Of a DNA stretch of 64,000 nt, positions 54,453-63,779 are shown in pieces. How positions within the stretch are numbered: the stretch's first letter is position 1; the number at the start of each line of letters is the position of its first letter. The notes under the pieces are model-generated. The model made no database searches, was not told the DNA's origin, and saw nothing but the letters and a program-made list of their open reading frames with translations. The position numbers were made by a program, and so were the translations under genes. This DNA is from Pararhizobium arenae. Lineage in GTDB: Bacteria; Pseudomonadota; Alphaproteobacteria; Rhizobiales; Rhizobiaceae. Location: positions 1 to 64,000 of the forward strand of contig NZ_MOOY01000005.1 of NCBI RefSeq assembly GCF_001931685.1, in the 5' to 3' direction.

Positions 54453-54485
54453 GCCGGCCCGCCGCCTGAGGGCGGGCCGGCTTTT
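54453..54485 (+). terminator. Terminator or attenuator after the TRAP binding-protein gene
   Basis: GCCGGCCCGCC (54453-54463) pairs perfectly with GGCGGGCCGGC (54471-54481), loop of 7, followed by TTTT. It starts 7 bases after the binding-protein stop and 22 bases before the next gene, so it is likely a partial terminator inside the operon. Confidence 0.7.
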
Positions 54486-54507
54486 CCTCGAAACGAAAGC
54501 TGCCGAT

Positions 54508-55368
54508 ATGACCGAGACACTCCTCAAGCCGATCAAGGCCGCATTGATCGGCTCCGGTATCCAGGCCTCGCTCACACCCGCGATGCATATGCGCGAGGGC
54601 GCGGCACAAGGGTTCTCCTACGATTACGAGTTGCTGGACCTGTCTCAGCTCGGCGCGACACCGGACGATCTGCCGAAGCTTCTGGCGGATGCCGAAGCGC
54701 GTGGCCTGAGCGGTCTCAACATCACTCATCCCTGTAAGCAGGCCATCATCCCGTTTCTGGACGAACTTTCCGGAGAAGCGCGCGATCTGCGCGCCGTCAA
54801 CACGGTCGTTCTGAAGAACGGTCGCCGCTATGGTCACAACACCGACTGGTGGGGTTTTGCCGAAAGCTTTCGCCGCGGACTGCCGGATGCGGAGTTGGAT
54901 TCCGTCGTGCAACTGGGTGCCGGTGGAGCCGGTGCTGCCACCGCCTATGCAATCCTGTCGCTCGGCGTGCGGAAACTGGCAATCTTCGACCGTGAGCCGG
55001 AGCGGGCCGTTGATCTCGTCGAGGCGCTTTCTGCGCTCTTTCCGGATGCAAGCATCGCAACCGGCAGAGACCTTGCGGCTTCAATGCGCTCGGCCTCCGG
55101 CCTCATCCACGCAACGCCGACCGGCATGGCAAAACATCCTGGCCTGCCCTTGCCAGCAGAGCTGCTCGATCAACGCCATTGGGTGGCCGAGATCGTTTAT
55201 TTCCCGCTGGAAACCGCACTTCTGAAGGCTGCGCGCGAGCTTGGTTGCCGCACGCTCGATGGCGGTGGCATGGCGGTTTTCCAGGCGGTTGGGGCGTTTC
55301 GCCTTTTCACCGGCCGCGATCCGGATGTCGACCGCATGCTGGCGCACTTCAAATCCCTGACCTCCTGA
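54508..55368 (+). CDS. Shikimate/quinate dehydrogenase (AroE-like)
   Basis: 286 aa. The N-terminal substrate domain has ASLTPAMH and GLNITHPCKQ, with the catalytic Lys, and NTDWWGF with the catalytic Asp. The NAD(P) domain holds LGAGGAGAAT. It oxidises quinate or shikimate to the 3-dehydro forms; biosynthetic AroE catalyses the reverse. Placement with TRAP genes and a dehydroshikimate dehydratase favours catabolism. Confidence 0.92.
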   Translation: MTETLLKPIKAALIGSGIQASLTPAMHMREGAAQGFSYDYELLDLSQLGATPDDLPKLLADAEARGLSGLNITHPCKQAIIPFLDELSGEARDLRAVNTVVLKNGRRYGHNTDWWGFAESFRRGLPDAELDSVVQLGAGGAGAATAYAILSLGVRKLAIFDREPERAVDLVEALSALFPDASIATGRDLAASMRSASGLIHATPTGMAKHPGLPLPAELLDQRHWVAEIVYFPLETALLKAARELGCRTLDGGGMAVFQAVGAFRLFTGRDPDVDRMLAHFKSLTS

Positions 55369-55389
55369 TCTCGAAACAAGGAGACGCCG

Positions 55390-57291
55390 ATGAAGACCTC
55401 CATTGCGACCGTATCGCTGAGCGGCGATCTCAGGCAAAAGCTGGAAGCCATCGCCAAAGCGGGTTTCGATGGCGTCGAAATCTTCGAGAACGATTTTCTG
55501 GTTTTCGACGAAAGCCCGCGTCAGGTGGGCAATATCGTGCGCGATCATGGGCTGGAGATCACGCTTTTCCAACCCTTCCGCGATTTCGAGGGCATGCCGG
55601 AGCCTTTGCGCAGCCGCACCTTTGACCGGGCCGAGCGCAAGTTCGATGTCATGCAGGAGATGGGCACGGACCTCGTGCTTGTCTGCTCCAATGTTTCTTC
55701 GGCGGCCCTTGGCGGCATCGATCGGGCGGCGGCGGATTTTCAAGAACTTGGCGAACGCGCAGCGAAACGCGGGTTGCGCGTTGGCTACGAGGCGCTGGCC
55801 TGGGGGCGGCATATCAACGATCACCGGGATGCCTGGGAAATCGTGCGCCGTGCCGATCATCCCAATATCGGCCTGATTCTCGACAGCTTCCACACGCTGT
55901 CGCGCAAGATCGACGTCAATTCGATCCGCTCCATTCCAAAGGAAAAGATCTTCATCATCCAGCTCGCCGATGCGCCGCTGTTCGACATGGACCTGCTCTA
56001 CTGGAGCCGCCACTTCCGCAACATGCCGGGCGAGGGCGACCTGCCGGTGCTCGAGTTCATGAAGGCTGTAGCGGAGACGGGTTACGACGGCTATCTCTCG
56101 CTCGAAATCTTCAACGACCAGTTTCGTGGCGGGCTGCCCCGCGCAATCGCCAATGACGGGCATCGATCGCTGTTTTATCTCGGCGATCAGGTGAAGCGCG
56201 CGTTGCCGGATGTGGCGATGGATGTGCCGGAGATGCCGGCGCGCAGTGCCGTCGAAGGCGTCTCCTTTGTCGAGTTCACGATTGACGAAGCAGAGGCACC
56301 GCAGCTTGAAGCGCTGTTCCGCACGCTGGGTTTTCGCAAGGCGGCAAAACACAAGAGCAAGAATGTGGTCGTGTTCCGCCAGGGTGCGATCAATCTCGTC
56401 GTCAATATGGACGAGGGCGGTTTTGCCAACGCATCCTATCTCGTGCATGGCGCATCCGCTTATGCCATGGGGCTGATGGTGAACGATGCCGAGGCCGCGC
56501 TGGCGCGGGCCGTGGCGCTTGGGGCGGAGCGCTTCGAGCAGCCACTTGATCCGGGCGAAATCGAAATGCCGGCGGTGCGCGGCGTCGGCGGCGGTCTTGT
56601 CTATTTCCTCGATCGCAGGAGTGCCCTCGGCAAGATCTGGGATATCGAGTTCGATCCCATCGAAGACGGTATTCCGTCGGACGCCGGGCTGACGGCGATC
56701 GACCATCTCGCCCAGACCATGCGCTATGACGAACTGCTGACCTGGCTTTTGTTCTACACCTCGATCTTCGCGGCCCATAAAACGCCACTGGTCGATATCA
56801 TCGATCCCTCCGGCATCGTGCGCAGTCAGGTGGTGGAAAATGCCGAGGGTACGTTGCGCATCACGATGAACGGGGCGGAGAACCGCAACACGCTCGCCGG
56901 CCACTTTATCGCCGAAACTTTCGGTTCCGGCATCCAGCATATCGCCTTCAAGACCGACGACATCTTTGCCACTGCCGAGAAGCTGGCGCAAAGCGGCTTC
57001 GTGCCGCTGGCGATCTCGCCGAACTATTACGACGATCTGGAAGCGCGGTTTGGCCTTGAACCAGACCTCTGCGAGCGACTACAGCGCTTTAACATTCTCT
57101 ACGATCGCGATGACAGTGGAGAATATTTCCAGCTTTACAGCCCGACCTATGGCGAAGGCCTGTTTTTCGAGATCGTCGAACGGCGGGGCTACAAGGGATA
57201 TGGCGCGGCGAATGCGATCTTCCGCATTGCGGCGCTTCGCAAACATTTGCGGCCAACAGGCATGCCGGCGCTGGCGAACGCCCTTGCTTGA
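55390..57291 (+). CDS. quiC: 3-Dehydroshikimate dehydratase fused to a 4-hydroxyphenylpyruvate dioxygenase-like domain (QuiC type)
   Basis: 633 aa. Residues about 1-270 form an AP-endonuclease/xylose-isomerase TIM barrel with Glu and His metal ligands (ALAWGRHINDH, LDSFHTLS, QLADAPLFDM, SLEIFND). Residues about 285-620 form two glyoxalase/VOC repeats as in HPPD (HMAYG-like VEFTIDEAEA, GVGGGLVYFLDR, QHIAFKTDDI, EYFQLYSPTYGEGLFFEIVE). This bacterial fusion converts 3-dehydroshikimate to protocatechuate. The HPPD half probably has no tyrosine role. GGAG precedes the ATG. Confidence 0.9.
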   Translation: MKTSIATVSLSGDLRQKLEAIAKAGFDGVEIFENDFLVFDESPRQVGNIVRDHGLEITLFQPFRDFEGMPEPLRSRTFDRAERKFDVMQEMGTDLVLVCSNVSSAALGGIDRAAADFQELGERAAKRGLRVGYEALAWGRHINDHRDAWEIVRRADHPNIGLILDSFHTLSRKIDVNSIRSIPKEKIFIIQLADAPLFDMDLLYWSRHFRNMPGEGDLPVLEFMKAVAETGYDGYLSLEIFNDQFRGGLPRAIANDGHRSLFYLGDQVKRALPDVAMDVPEMPARSAVEGVSFVEFTIDEAEAPQLEALFRTLGFRKAAKHKSKNVVVFRQGAINLVVNMDEGGFANASYLVHGASAYAMGLMVNDAEAALARAVALGAERFEQPLDPGEIEMPAVRGVGGGLVYFLDRRSALGKIWDIEFDPIEDGIPSDAGLTAIDHLAQTMRYDELLTWLLFYTSIFAAHKTPLVDIIDPSGIVRSQVVENAEGTLRITMNGAENRNTLAGHFIAETFGSGIQHIAFKTDDIFATAEKLAQSGFVPLAISPNYYDDLEARFGLEPDLCERLQRFNILYDRDDSGEYFQLYSPTYGEGLFFEIVERRGYKGYGAANAIFRIAALRKHLRPTGMPALANALA

Positions 57292-57310
57292 TTGCCGCAA
57301 ACAACTCCAC

Positions 57311-57400
57311 CGTCATCCTCGGCCAACGAGCCGAGGATCTGCTAAAGTTTCGTAAAATCAAACGCCTGACGATGGTCGGGTCAAGCCCGACCATGACGGA
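57311..57400. repeat. Two adjacent palindromic intergenic repeats
   Basis: ATCCTCGGC (57315-57323) pairs with GCCGAGGAT (57330-57338), and ATGGTCGGG (57372-57380) pairs with CCCGACCAT (57386-57394). Both sit between convergent quiC and purU. They resemble short palindromic repeats found throughout rhizobial genomes and may also stop converging transcripts. Confidence 0.6.
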
Positions 57401-57415
57401 GGGAGCTTTTGCGGA

Positions 57416-58300
57416 TCAGCCCATGCGCTCGGAAGCGTAAGACCCGGGGCTGGCCGGGAAGACGATGGTCTTGTTACCGTTCATGAAGACGCGGTGATGG
57501 ATGTGGGCGTGCACGGCGCGCGCCAGAACCTGGCTTTCGACATCGCGACCGATCGAGACGTAGTCATCCGGTGACTGCGCATGGGTAATGCGAGCAACGT
57601 CCTGCTCGATGATCGGACCTTCATCGAGATCCTCGGTGACGTAATGCGCCGTGGCGCCGATCAGCTTCACGCCACGCTCGAAGGCCTGCTTGTAGGGGTT
57701 GGCGCCCTTGAAGCTCGGCAGGAACGAGTGGTGGATGTTGATGATGCGGCCGGACATCTTCTTGCAGACCGCATCCGAGAGAACCTGCATGTAGCGGGCA
57801 AGCACGATCAGCTCTGCTTCGGATTGCTCGACGATCTCCATGAGGCGCGTTTCGGCCTGCGGCTTGTTGTCCTTGGTCACCTTGATGTGGTGGAAGGGAA
57901 TGTCGTTGTTGACGATGACCTTCTGGTAATCGAAGTGGTTTGAGACGACGCCGACGATGTCAATCGGCAAAGCGCCGATCTTCCAGCGATAGAGAAGGTC
58001 GTTGAGGCAGTGCCCGAAACGCGACACCATCAACAGCACCTTCATGCGGTGCTCGCTGTTGTGCAGTTCCCAGTTCATCGCAAACTTGTCGGCGACCGGC
58101 ACGAAACCCTTCTCGAGCTCCTCGGTCGTTGCGCCTTCCTGGCTGGTGAAGGTGAGACGCATGAAGAACAAGCCGGTCTGCAGGTCATCGAACTGCGAGC
58201 TGTCGACGATGTAACAGCCCTTGTCGGCGAGATAACCGGTGATGGCCGCAACAATGCCGCGGGTGGATTTGCAGGATACGGTCAGCACGTAGCTTTTCAT
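57416..58300 (-). CDS. purU: Formyltetrahydrofolate deformylase
   Basis: 294 aa from ATG 58300 (GAGA upstream); further in-frame codons upstream do not match the family. An N-terminal ACT domain (SYVLTVSCKSTRGIVAAITGYL) is followed by the formyl transferase-like domain with NIHHSFLPSF and the catalytic Asp in TEDLDEGPIIEQ. It releases formate from 10-formyl-THF. It may balance one-carbon units from the flavoprotein at 47815. Confidence 0.93.
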   Translation of the reverse strand: MKSYVLTVSCKSTRGIVAAITGYLADKGCYIVDSSQFDDLQTGLFFMRLTFTSQEGATTEELEKGFVPVADKFAMNWELHNSEHRMKVLLMVSRFGHCLNDLLYRWKIGALPIDIVGVVSNHFDYQKVIVNNDIPFHHIKVTKDNKPQAETRLMEIVEQSEAELIVLARYMQVLSDAVCKKMSGRIINIHHSFLPSFKGANPYKQAFERGVKLIGATAHYVTEDLDEGPIIEQDVARITHAQSPDDYVSIGRDVESQVLARAVHAHIHHRVFMNGNKTIVFPASPGSYASERMG

Positions 58301-58473
58301 CGTCGTCGGTCTCTCAATTTCAGGGTCTGTCCGATACCGGATTGTGGGAGAAGCTAGCGCGCCGCCCGCCCACCCGTCCATCCGTTTCGCGACATCCGAT
58401 AGCAGGAACAGGCCATGGAGCGGCATGGAAAATGCCGGGGCGCCATCGAGCGGTCGAGATGGTCGCGCAGAAA

Positions 58474-58508
58474 ACAAAAACGACGCCCTTTTCAGTGCGC
58501 CGTTTTTT
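58474..58508. terminator. Likely terminator of the chemoreceptor gene
   Basis: AACGACGC (58479-58486) pairs with GCGCCGTT (58497-58504), one mismatch, followed by more T's on plus and A-run on plus (T-run on minus). It lies 25 bases beyond the chemoreceptor stop on the minus strand. Confidence 0.55.
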
Positions 58509-58532
58509 CCATTCAAAGCGAAGTTCGAGAGA

Positions 58533-60317
58533 TCAGAACTCTTCCCAGCTCTGCTCGGCTTTGGCTGCATTTCCGGAGAAGGCATGGGCAACTTGAGCTG
58601 TCATGCGGCGTGCGGGGGATGAGACCGGGCGGCTGCGGCTCACATCCGCCGCCACGGGTCCGCTGTTGCCGTTGCCGACTTTGAACTGGCCGAGCATTGC
58701 AAAAAGCGCCTCGGCTTCCTTTGCAAGCGAGTGGCTGGCGGCGGTCTGCTGTTCCACCATGGCGGCATTCTGTTGCGTGCCCTGGTCCATGGCGTTGACG
58801 GCATGGTTGATTTCCTGCAGGCCGGTTGCCTGCTCCCGGGCGCCGCCGACGATCGCCGAGACATTGGTGTTGATGTCCTCCACCTGCGAGACGATCACTT
58901 CCAGCACCTTGCCGGTTTCGCCGACAAGGGAAACGCCGTTCTTGACATGCTCGCCGGAGGTCCGGATCAGCGCCTTGATTTCCTTTGCAGCCGTGGCGGA
59001 ACGCTGGGCGAGTTCGCGCACTTCCTGGGCAACCACGGCAAAACCCTTTCCGGCTTCGCCGGCCCGCGCCGCCTCGACGCCGGCGTTCAGAGCCAGCAAA
59101 TTCGTCTGGAAGGCGATCTCGTCGATCACGCCGATGATGTTGGAAATGCCGCGGGAGGAATCCTCTATCTGGCTCATGGCCGCGACGGCATTGCGGACAA
59201 CGGTTCCGGAGCGTTCAGCGTTGTTGCGTGTGGCCATGACGAGATTGCCGGCTTCTTCGGCGCGTCTGCTGGAGTCGGACACCGTCATGGTGATTTCCTC
59301 AAGCGCGGCGGCGGTCTCTTCTACCGATGCAGCCTGACGTTCCGTCCGTTTCGCCAGATCGTCGGCCGCAGCGCGGATTTCGCCGGAACTCGCCGCGATC
59401 GCCTGGGCGTTGCGTCCCACGGAGGTCATGGCGTCTTTTAGCTTTTCCACGGCGTCGTTGAAGTCATGCCGCAGCTTCTCCATCGTCGGTACGAAGGCCT
59501 TGTCCAGCCTCTGCGTGAGATCGCCGTCGGCAAGGCTCTTCATGGCGGTGGCAAGTGCGCCCACGGCGCCCATGCGTTCGGTGACATCGGTCGCGAACTT
59601 CACGACCTTGATGACCTTGCCGTGGATATCGACGATAGGGTTGTAGGTGGCTTGGATCCAGATTTCCTTGCCGCCTTTCCCGTAGCGTACGAACTCATTC
59701 GCCAGAAACTCCCCACGGCCGAGCTTGTCCCAGAATGTGCGGTATTCTTCGGTGGCAACATAGGACGGATCGCAGAAGATGCGGTGGTGCTGGCCCTTGA
59801 TCTCAGAAAGCTGGTAGCCGACGGCCGCGCAGAAATTCTCATTGGCGGCGAGAATCTCTCCCGTCGGTGTGAACTCGATGATCGCCTGCGAGCGCGACGC
59901 GGCAGAGAGCTTGCCGGCATCTTCCATCGCCTTCAATTTGACGGCGGTAATGTCGGTCGCAAACTTCACGACCTTGTAAGGCTTGCCGCCGCGGAAGATG
60001 GGATTGTAGGACGCCTCGATCCAGATGTCGCGGCCGCTCTTGGTGATGCGGCGATACTGCATGCTCTGGAACTCGCCACGGGCGAGTTTGCCCCAGAACT
60101 CGCGATATTCGGAACTCGCGGCTTCGGCGGGATCGACGAAGATGCGATGGTGTTTTCCCTTGATCTCGGCGAGCGCGTAACCAAGTGCTGCGCAGAAGTT
60201 CGCGTTTGCGTGCAGGATATTGCCCTGCAGATCGAATTCTATGATGGCCTGCGACTTGTTCATCGCAGCGAGGATCGCGCGAGAGTCTCCGCCAAAACCG
60301 GGAAGATGCATGCCCAT
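58533..60317 (-). CDS. Soluble methyl-accepting chemotaxis protein with two PAS domains
   Basis: 594 aa from ATG 60317 (TTGGAGG upstream). Two PAS domains in tandem (about 14-130, 138-255; each with FCAA-GY, KG-HHRIF and VVKFATD) are followed by a HAMP-like linker and the signalling tip [21 protein letters not shown] (about 415-435). No membrane segment, so it is cytosolic; it may sense oxygen or redox. It ends SWEEF, matching the C-terminal WEEF-type tether that recruits the methylation enzymes. Confidence 0.93.
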   Translation of the reverse strand: MGMHLPGFGGDSRAILAAMNKSQAIIEFDLQGNILHANANFCAALGYALAEIKGKHHRIFVDPAEAASSEYREFWGKLARGEFQSMQYRRITKSGRDIWIEASYNPIFRGGKPYKVVKFATDITAVKLKAMEDAGKLSAASRSQAIIEFTPTGEILAANENFCAAVGYQLSEIKGQHHRIFCDPSYVATEEYRTFWDKLGRGEFLANEFVRYGKGGKEIWIQATYNPIVDIHGKVIKVVKFATDVTERMGAVGALATAMKSLADGDLTQRLDKAFVPTMEKLRHDFNDAVEKLKDAMTSVGRNAQAIAASSGEIRAAADDLAKRTERQAASVEETAAALEEITMTVSDSSRRAEEAGNLVMATRNNAERSGTVVRNAVAAMSQIEDSSRGISNIIGVIDEIAFQTNLLALNAGVEAARAGEAGKGFAVVAQEVRELAQRSATAAKEIKALIRTSGEHVKNGVSLVGETGKVLEVIVSQVEDINTNVSAIVGGAREQATGLQEINHAVNAMDQGTQQNAAMVEQQTAASHSLAKEAEALFAMLGQFKVGNGNSGPVAADVSRSRPVSSPARRMTAQVAHAFSGNAAKAEQSWEEF

Positions 60318-60761
60318 TGTCGCCTCCAAGCGATTGACCGTATATTTGTCCGGGGTCACCGGGTCCTGTCGTTGCGGTTGACACACCGCCTGATTGTTCT
60401 CGAACTGCCCGGCTGCACCCTCTTTGCCTCGACGTTTGCTGTCGGGTTTGTGGCGCTTGCCAAGCGGCCCCGGTCTGGTTCGTCGGTCGCGGCGGCTTGG
60501 AATACAACTATTGGTATAATTTGATGAAAGTTTTGTTAAAATTTATCTATAAAATTGCACCTGCGACTTTCGGGAATACCGGGCTTCCTAGCTGAAATTG
60601 CCCGAAAATTTTTCTTGCAGAACGCAACATTCAATATTCCGTTGGTTGATTTAGAGAATTACGATTTAATCATCCCTGAAAAGCTGACTGCACGAATTTC
60701 TTGCCTCTCCGTGCTGGCGCACTACTATCCCGGTGTTTTGGGCGAGGCAGGAACAGCCGTC
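60318..60761. other. AT-rich intergenic region before ung
   Basis: About 440 bases. 60505-60700 is visibly more AT-rich than its surroundings and includes TATAAT at 60515-60520, a likely -10 for ung, though no clear -35 is present. An in-frame extension of ung from 60555 (69 codons) is open but does not resemble the family. Confidence 0.45.
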
Positions 60762-61451
60762 ATGGACTTAAGCGTGCGCTTGGAGGAAAGCTGGAAATTG
60801 GCGCTTTCCGGAGAATTTTCACAACCATACATGGCAGATCTCAAGGCTTTTCTGCTTGAACAGAAGACCCAGGGCAAGGTAATTTTCCCGAGAGGGTCGG
60901 AGTATTTCCGGGCGCTCGATCTAACCCCGCTTGACAAGGTGCGGGTGGTGATCTTGGGCCAGGACCCTTATCATGGAGAGGGACAGGCCCATGGATTGTC
61001 CTTCAGCGTAAAGCCGGGCGTGCGCATCCCGCCATCGCTCGTCAATATTTTCAAGGAACTCCAGAGCGATCTCGGCCTGAAACCCGCGGCCCACGGTTTC
61101 CTCGAGTATTGGGCACAGCAGGGTGTCCTGCTGCTCAACAGCGTCCTGACCGTGGAGCGATCGATGGCGGCGTCCCACCAGGGAAAGGGATGGGAACGTT
61201 TTACCGACGCGATCATTCGCGCTGTCAACGAGCAGACTCATCCGGTCGTTTTCATTCTGTGGGGTTCCTATGCCCAGAAAAAGGCGGCCTTTGTCGATCG
61301 CTCGCGACACCTCGTTCTGACGTCGCCGCATCCATCGCCGCTATCGGCCCATAACGGGTTTTTCGGAAGTCGTCCCTTCTCCCGGGCAAACGACTTCCTC
61401 GTTTCCAAGGGCTCTTCGCCGATCGATTGGACTTTGCCGGACAATCTGTAA
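60762..61451 (+). CDS. ung: Uracil-DNA glycosylase
   Basis: 229 aa from ATG 60762 (AGGA 10 bases upstream), the normal length for family 1 enzymes. Motifs: [18 protein letters not shown] with the catalytic Asp, LLNSVLTVE, and [13 protein letters not shown] with the catalytic His. It removes uracil from DNA in base-excision repair. Confidence 0.95.
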   Translation: MDLSVRLEESWKLALSGEFSQPYMADLKAFLLEQKTQGKVIFPRGSEYFRALDLTPLDKVRVVILGQDPYHGEGQAHGLSFSVKPGVRIPPSLVNIFKELQSDLGLKPAAHGFLEYWAQQGVLLLNSVLTVERSMAASHQGKGWERFTDAIIRAVNEQTHPVVFILWGSYAQKKAAFVDRSRHLVLTSPHPSPLSAHNGFFGSRPFSRANDFLVSKGSSPIDWTLPDNL

Positions 61452-61459
61452 CGTCGTCG

Positions 61460-62368
61460 CTACGTCAGCGGCTGACCGGCGTTTTTCGAAACCGTTCGCG
61501 CCTCACGGCGCGCAACGACGGCTTCCCGCCAGACTGTAAAAATACCGGCAGCGACGACGATTGCGGAGCCGGCAACGGTGTTGAGATGCAAGGTCTCTCC
61601 AAAAATCGAGACGCCGATGACGGAGGCGAAAACAAGCTGAAGATAGGTCAGCGGTTGGACCTCGGCGGCGTCCAGATGTTCGTAGGCCTTGATCAGGCAA
61701 AAATGGCTCGTCGTCCCGGTAATGCACAAGAGGATCATCCAGAACCAGTCACCGGCTGCGAGCGGCGTCCAGTAGAAGGGGCCGATCAAGCTGATGGCAA
61801 CCGCCCCGGCAACGCCGGTGTACAGGAAGCTGGTCGTCGATGTGTCGTCGTGGCTCACCAGCCGCGTGGCGATGACGTAGAATGCAAAAACCAGCGCTGA
61901 CGCCATTGGGATCAGGACGTTCACGTCGAAGCCGGCATCGCCGGGTTTGAGGATCAGAAGAACGCCCAAGAGACCGACGATGATCGCCGACCAGCGCCGC
62001 CAGCCAACGCGCTCGCCGAGGATAGGCATCGAGAGCAGGGCGACAAAGATGGGCCCGGCGGAAAAAATGGCCTGCGAGTGCGCAAGTCCGACCCTTGCAA
62101 AGGCGGTGATGACGACGACGATCTGGCCGGCAAGCAAAACGCCGCGCAAGGTCTGAAGCACCGGCCATTTTGTCTTGAATGCCGCCAGCAGGCCGCCGGG
62201 CGAGCGGGCGGCCCAGGCAAGCGCGAAGGCCGCGAACACCCAGTAACGGATCATCGTGATGAGGACGGGCGGATAGAGGCTGCCGAGATATTTCGAGATC
62301 GCATCCTGGATCGAAAAGATCGTGATCGCCAGGAGAACGAAGATATAGCCGGTGGTTTTGGGAGACAT
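61460..62368 (-). CDS. EamA/DMT-family transporter
   Basis: 302 aa with about ten membrane segments in two EamA repeats (about 5-135, 150-285); the first has AISKYLGSLYPPVLITMIRY, the second YLQLVFASVIGVSIFGE. Members export amino acids or other metabolites. Convergent with ung (8 bases apart). Substrate unknown. Confidence 0.88.
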   Translation of the reverse strand: MSPKTTGYIFVLLAITIFSIQDAISKYLGSLYPPVLITMIRYWVFAAFALAWAARSPGGLLAAFKTKWPVLQTLRGVLLAGQIVVVITAFARVGLAHSQAIFSAGPIFVALLSMPILGERVGWRRWSAIIVGLLGVLLILKPGDAGFDVNVLIPMASALVFAFYVIATRLVSHDDTSTTSFLYTGVAGAVAISLIGPFYWTPLAAGDWFWMILLCITGTTSHFCLIKAYEHLDAAEVQPLTYLQLVFASVIGVSIFGETLHLNTVAGSAIVVAAGIFTVWREAVVARREARTVSKNAGQPLT

Positions 62369-62420
62369 GATTGGCAGCCATATACCCGAGGCACCGCGGA
62401 TGCCACGGGTTTTTGCAGTG

Positions 62421-62450
62421 CAAAAGAAATGCGGGGCAGATTGCCCCGCA
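62421..62450 (-). terminator. Terminator of the type I secretion operon
   Basis: Read on the minus strand, TGCGGGGCA pairs perfectly with TGCCCCGCA (62430-62438 with 62442-62450), 3-base loop, followed by TTTCTTTTG. It starts 6 bases after the adaptor stop. Confidence 0.85.
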
Positions 62451-62456
62451 GCGATG

Positions 62457-63779
62457 TCAGTCTTCCCGGAACGTATGCCGCATCTGTTCGGTCAACGGCT
62501 TTGCGAGATAGGAGATCACCGTTCTGTCGGCGATCTTGACGAAAACTTCCGCAGGCATGCCGGGGTAAAGCGTCAGGCCTTGCAGTTTCTTCACGCTTTC
62601 CGGTTTCGGGCGAACACGGATCGGGTAATAGCTGATCCCGGTACGCTGATCGGTCACGAGGTCCGGTGCGATGGTGACGACTTCGCCATCGATGACGGGC
62701 GTGGTGCGCTGGTTGAAGGCGCTGAAGACCAGTTCCACGGGCTGACCGAGCCGGATCTGGTCGATGTCATGGGTTGCGATTCTTGCTTCCACCGTCAGGC
62801 TGTCGGCTTCGGGCACGACGAGCATCAGCTGTTCGCCGGGGTTGATGACGCCGTTGATGGTGTGGACCGCAAGCTGGTAGACGCGACCGGCGAGCGGCGC
62901 GGTGATGTCGAGCCGTTTCAACTGGTCGATGGCCGCGACCTGACGGTCTTCATACTCCGAAATCTTGGCTTCGACTTCAGTCAGTTCCTTGGCGACTTCC
63001 GTGCGGCGATCTTCTTCCAGCTGCAGTATCTGCAGATCGATTTCGCTGGACTTGCCCGCCGCCTGCGCGCGTGCGGCGAGACGGGCACCGCGATCCCCTT
63101 CAAGCTGCGCCCGTTCCCGCTTCAGCGTCGTCACGCGCTGCATCGAAACCAGGCCCTCCTTGTAGAGTTTCTCAAGGCCGTTCAGTTCCTCGGCGATCAG
63201 CTTCAGGGCATCTTCTATCGCGGTCAGCTGAACGGTCAGGCCTTCCGTTTCATCCTTGAGCTGGTCCTTTCGCGAGGCGAGCTGGTCTTTCATGCTGGCC
63301 AGTGCGTTCACGCGACTGACGAAGAGCTTGCGTTCGCTTTCTTCCAGCACTTGTGCCGCGGTGGCGGTGGTCAGCTTCGTCAAGTCTTCCGGGATCGTGA
63401 AGGTGCCGCTGCTGCTCTGCTCGGCCAGAAGACGGGCGCGGCGGGCGTAAAGCTGGGCAAGCGTGTTCTGCACAATCGAAAGGTTGGCGCGAACCGTCGT
63501 GGCATCCAGGCGCAGCAGGACCTGGCCGGCATCGACGCGGTCACCTTCCTTGACCAGCAGCTCGCCGACGATACCGCCGGTCAAATGCTGGATCTTCTTG
63601 ACATTGTTTTCCACGACGACGGTGCCGCTGGCAACGATGGCGCTCGACAGTTCCGTCGTCGCGGCCCAGCCGCCCACGCCGGCGACCAGCGCAGTGGACA
63701 GAACAAGCACCGCGATTATGTGGCTGCGTAGCGACCGGCGGGAGTTTACGGGTTTCGCTGTGTTCTGAATGTCGCTCAT
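62457..63779 (-). CDS. Type I secretion membrane fusion protein (PrsE/HlyD family)
   Basis: 440 aa. A single N-terminal membrane segment (about 20-38) is followed by a lipoyl-like GGIVGELLVKEGDRVDAGQVLL region, a long coiled coil (about 100-275), and a C-terminal beta domain with LYPGMPAEVFVKIADRTV. It links the inner-membrane ATPase to the outer-membrane TolC-type channel. The start overlaps the stop of the ABC transporter gene (ATGA), as in rhizobial prsDE, which export EPS glycanases and other RTX-type proteins. Confidence 0.9.
   Translation of the reverse strand: MSDIQNTAKPVNSRRSLRSHIIAVLVLSTALVAGVGGWAATTELSSAIVASGTVVVENNVKKIQHLTGGIVGELLVKEGDRVDAGQVLLRLDATTVRANLSIVQNTLAQLYARRARLLAEQSSSGTFTIPEDLTKLTTATAAQVLEESERKLFVSRVNALASMKDQLASRKDQLKDETEGLTVQLTAIEDALKLIAEELNGLEKLYKEGLVSMQRVTTLKRERAQLEGDRGARLAARAQAAGKSSEIDLQILQLEEDRRTEVAKELTEVEAKISEYEDRQVAAIDQLKRLDITAPLAGRVYQLAVHTINGVINPGEQLMLVVPEADSLTVEARIATHDIDQIRLGQPVELVFSAFNQRTTPVIDGEVVTIAPDLVTDQRTGISYYPIRVRPKPESVKKLQGLTLYPGMPAEVFVKIADRTVISYLAKPLTEQMRHTFRED

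Noticed and set aside
54797..56991. Minus-strand frame of 636 codons across the shikimate dehydrogenase and quiC genes
   Set aside because: Antisense shadow; the plus strand has recognised domains and ribosome sites.
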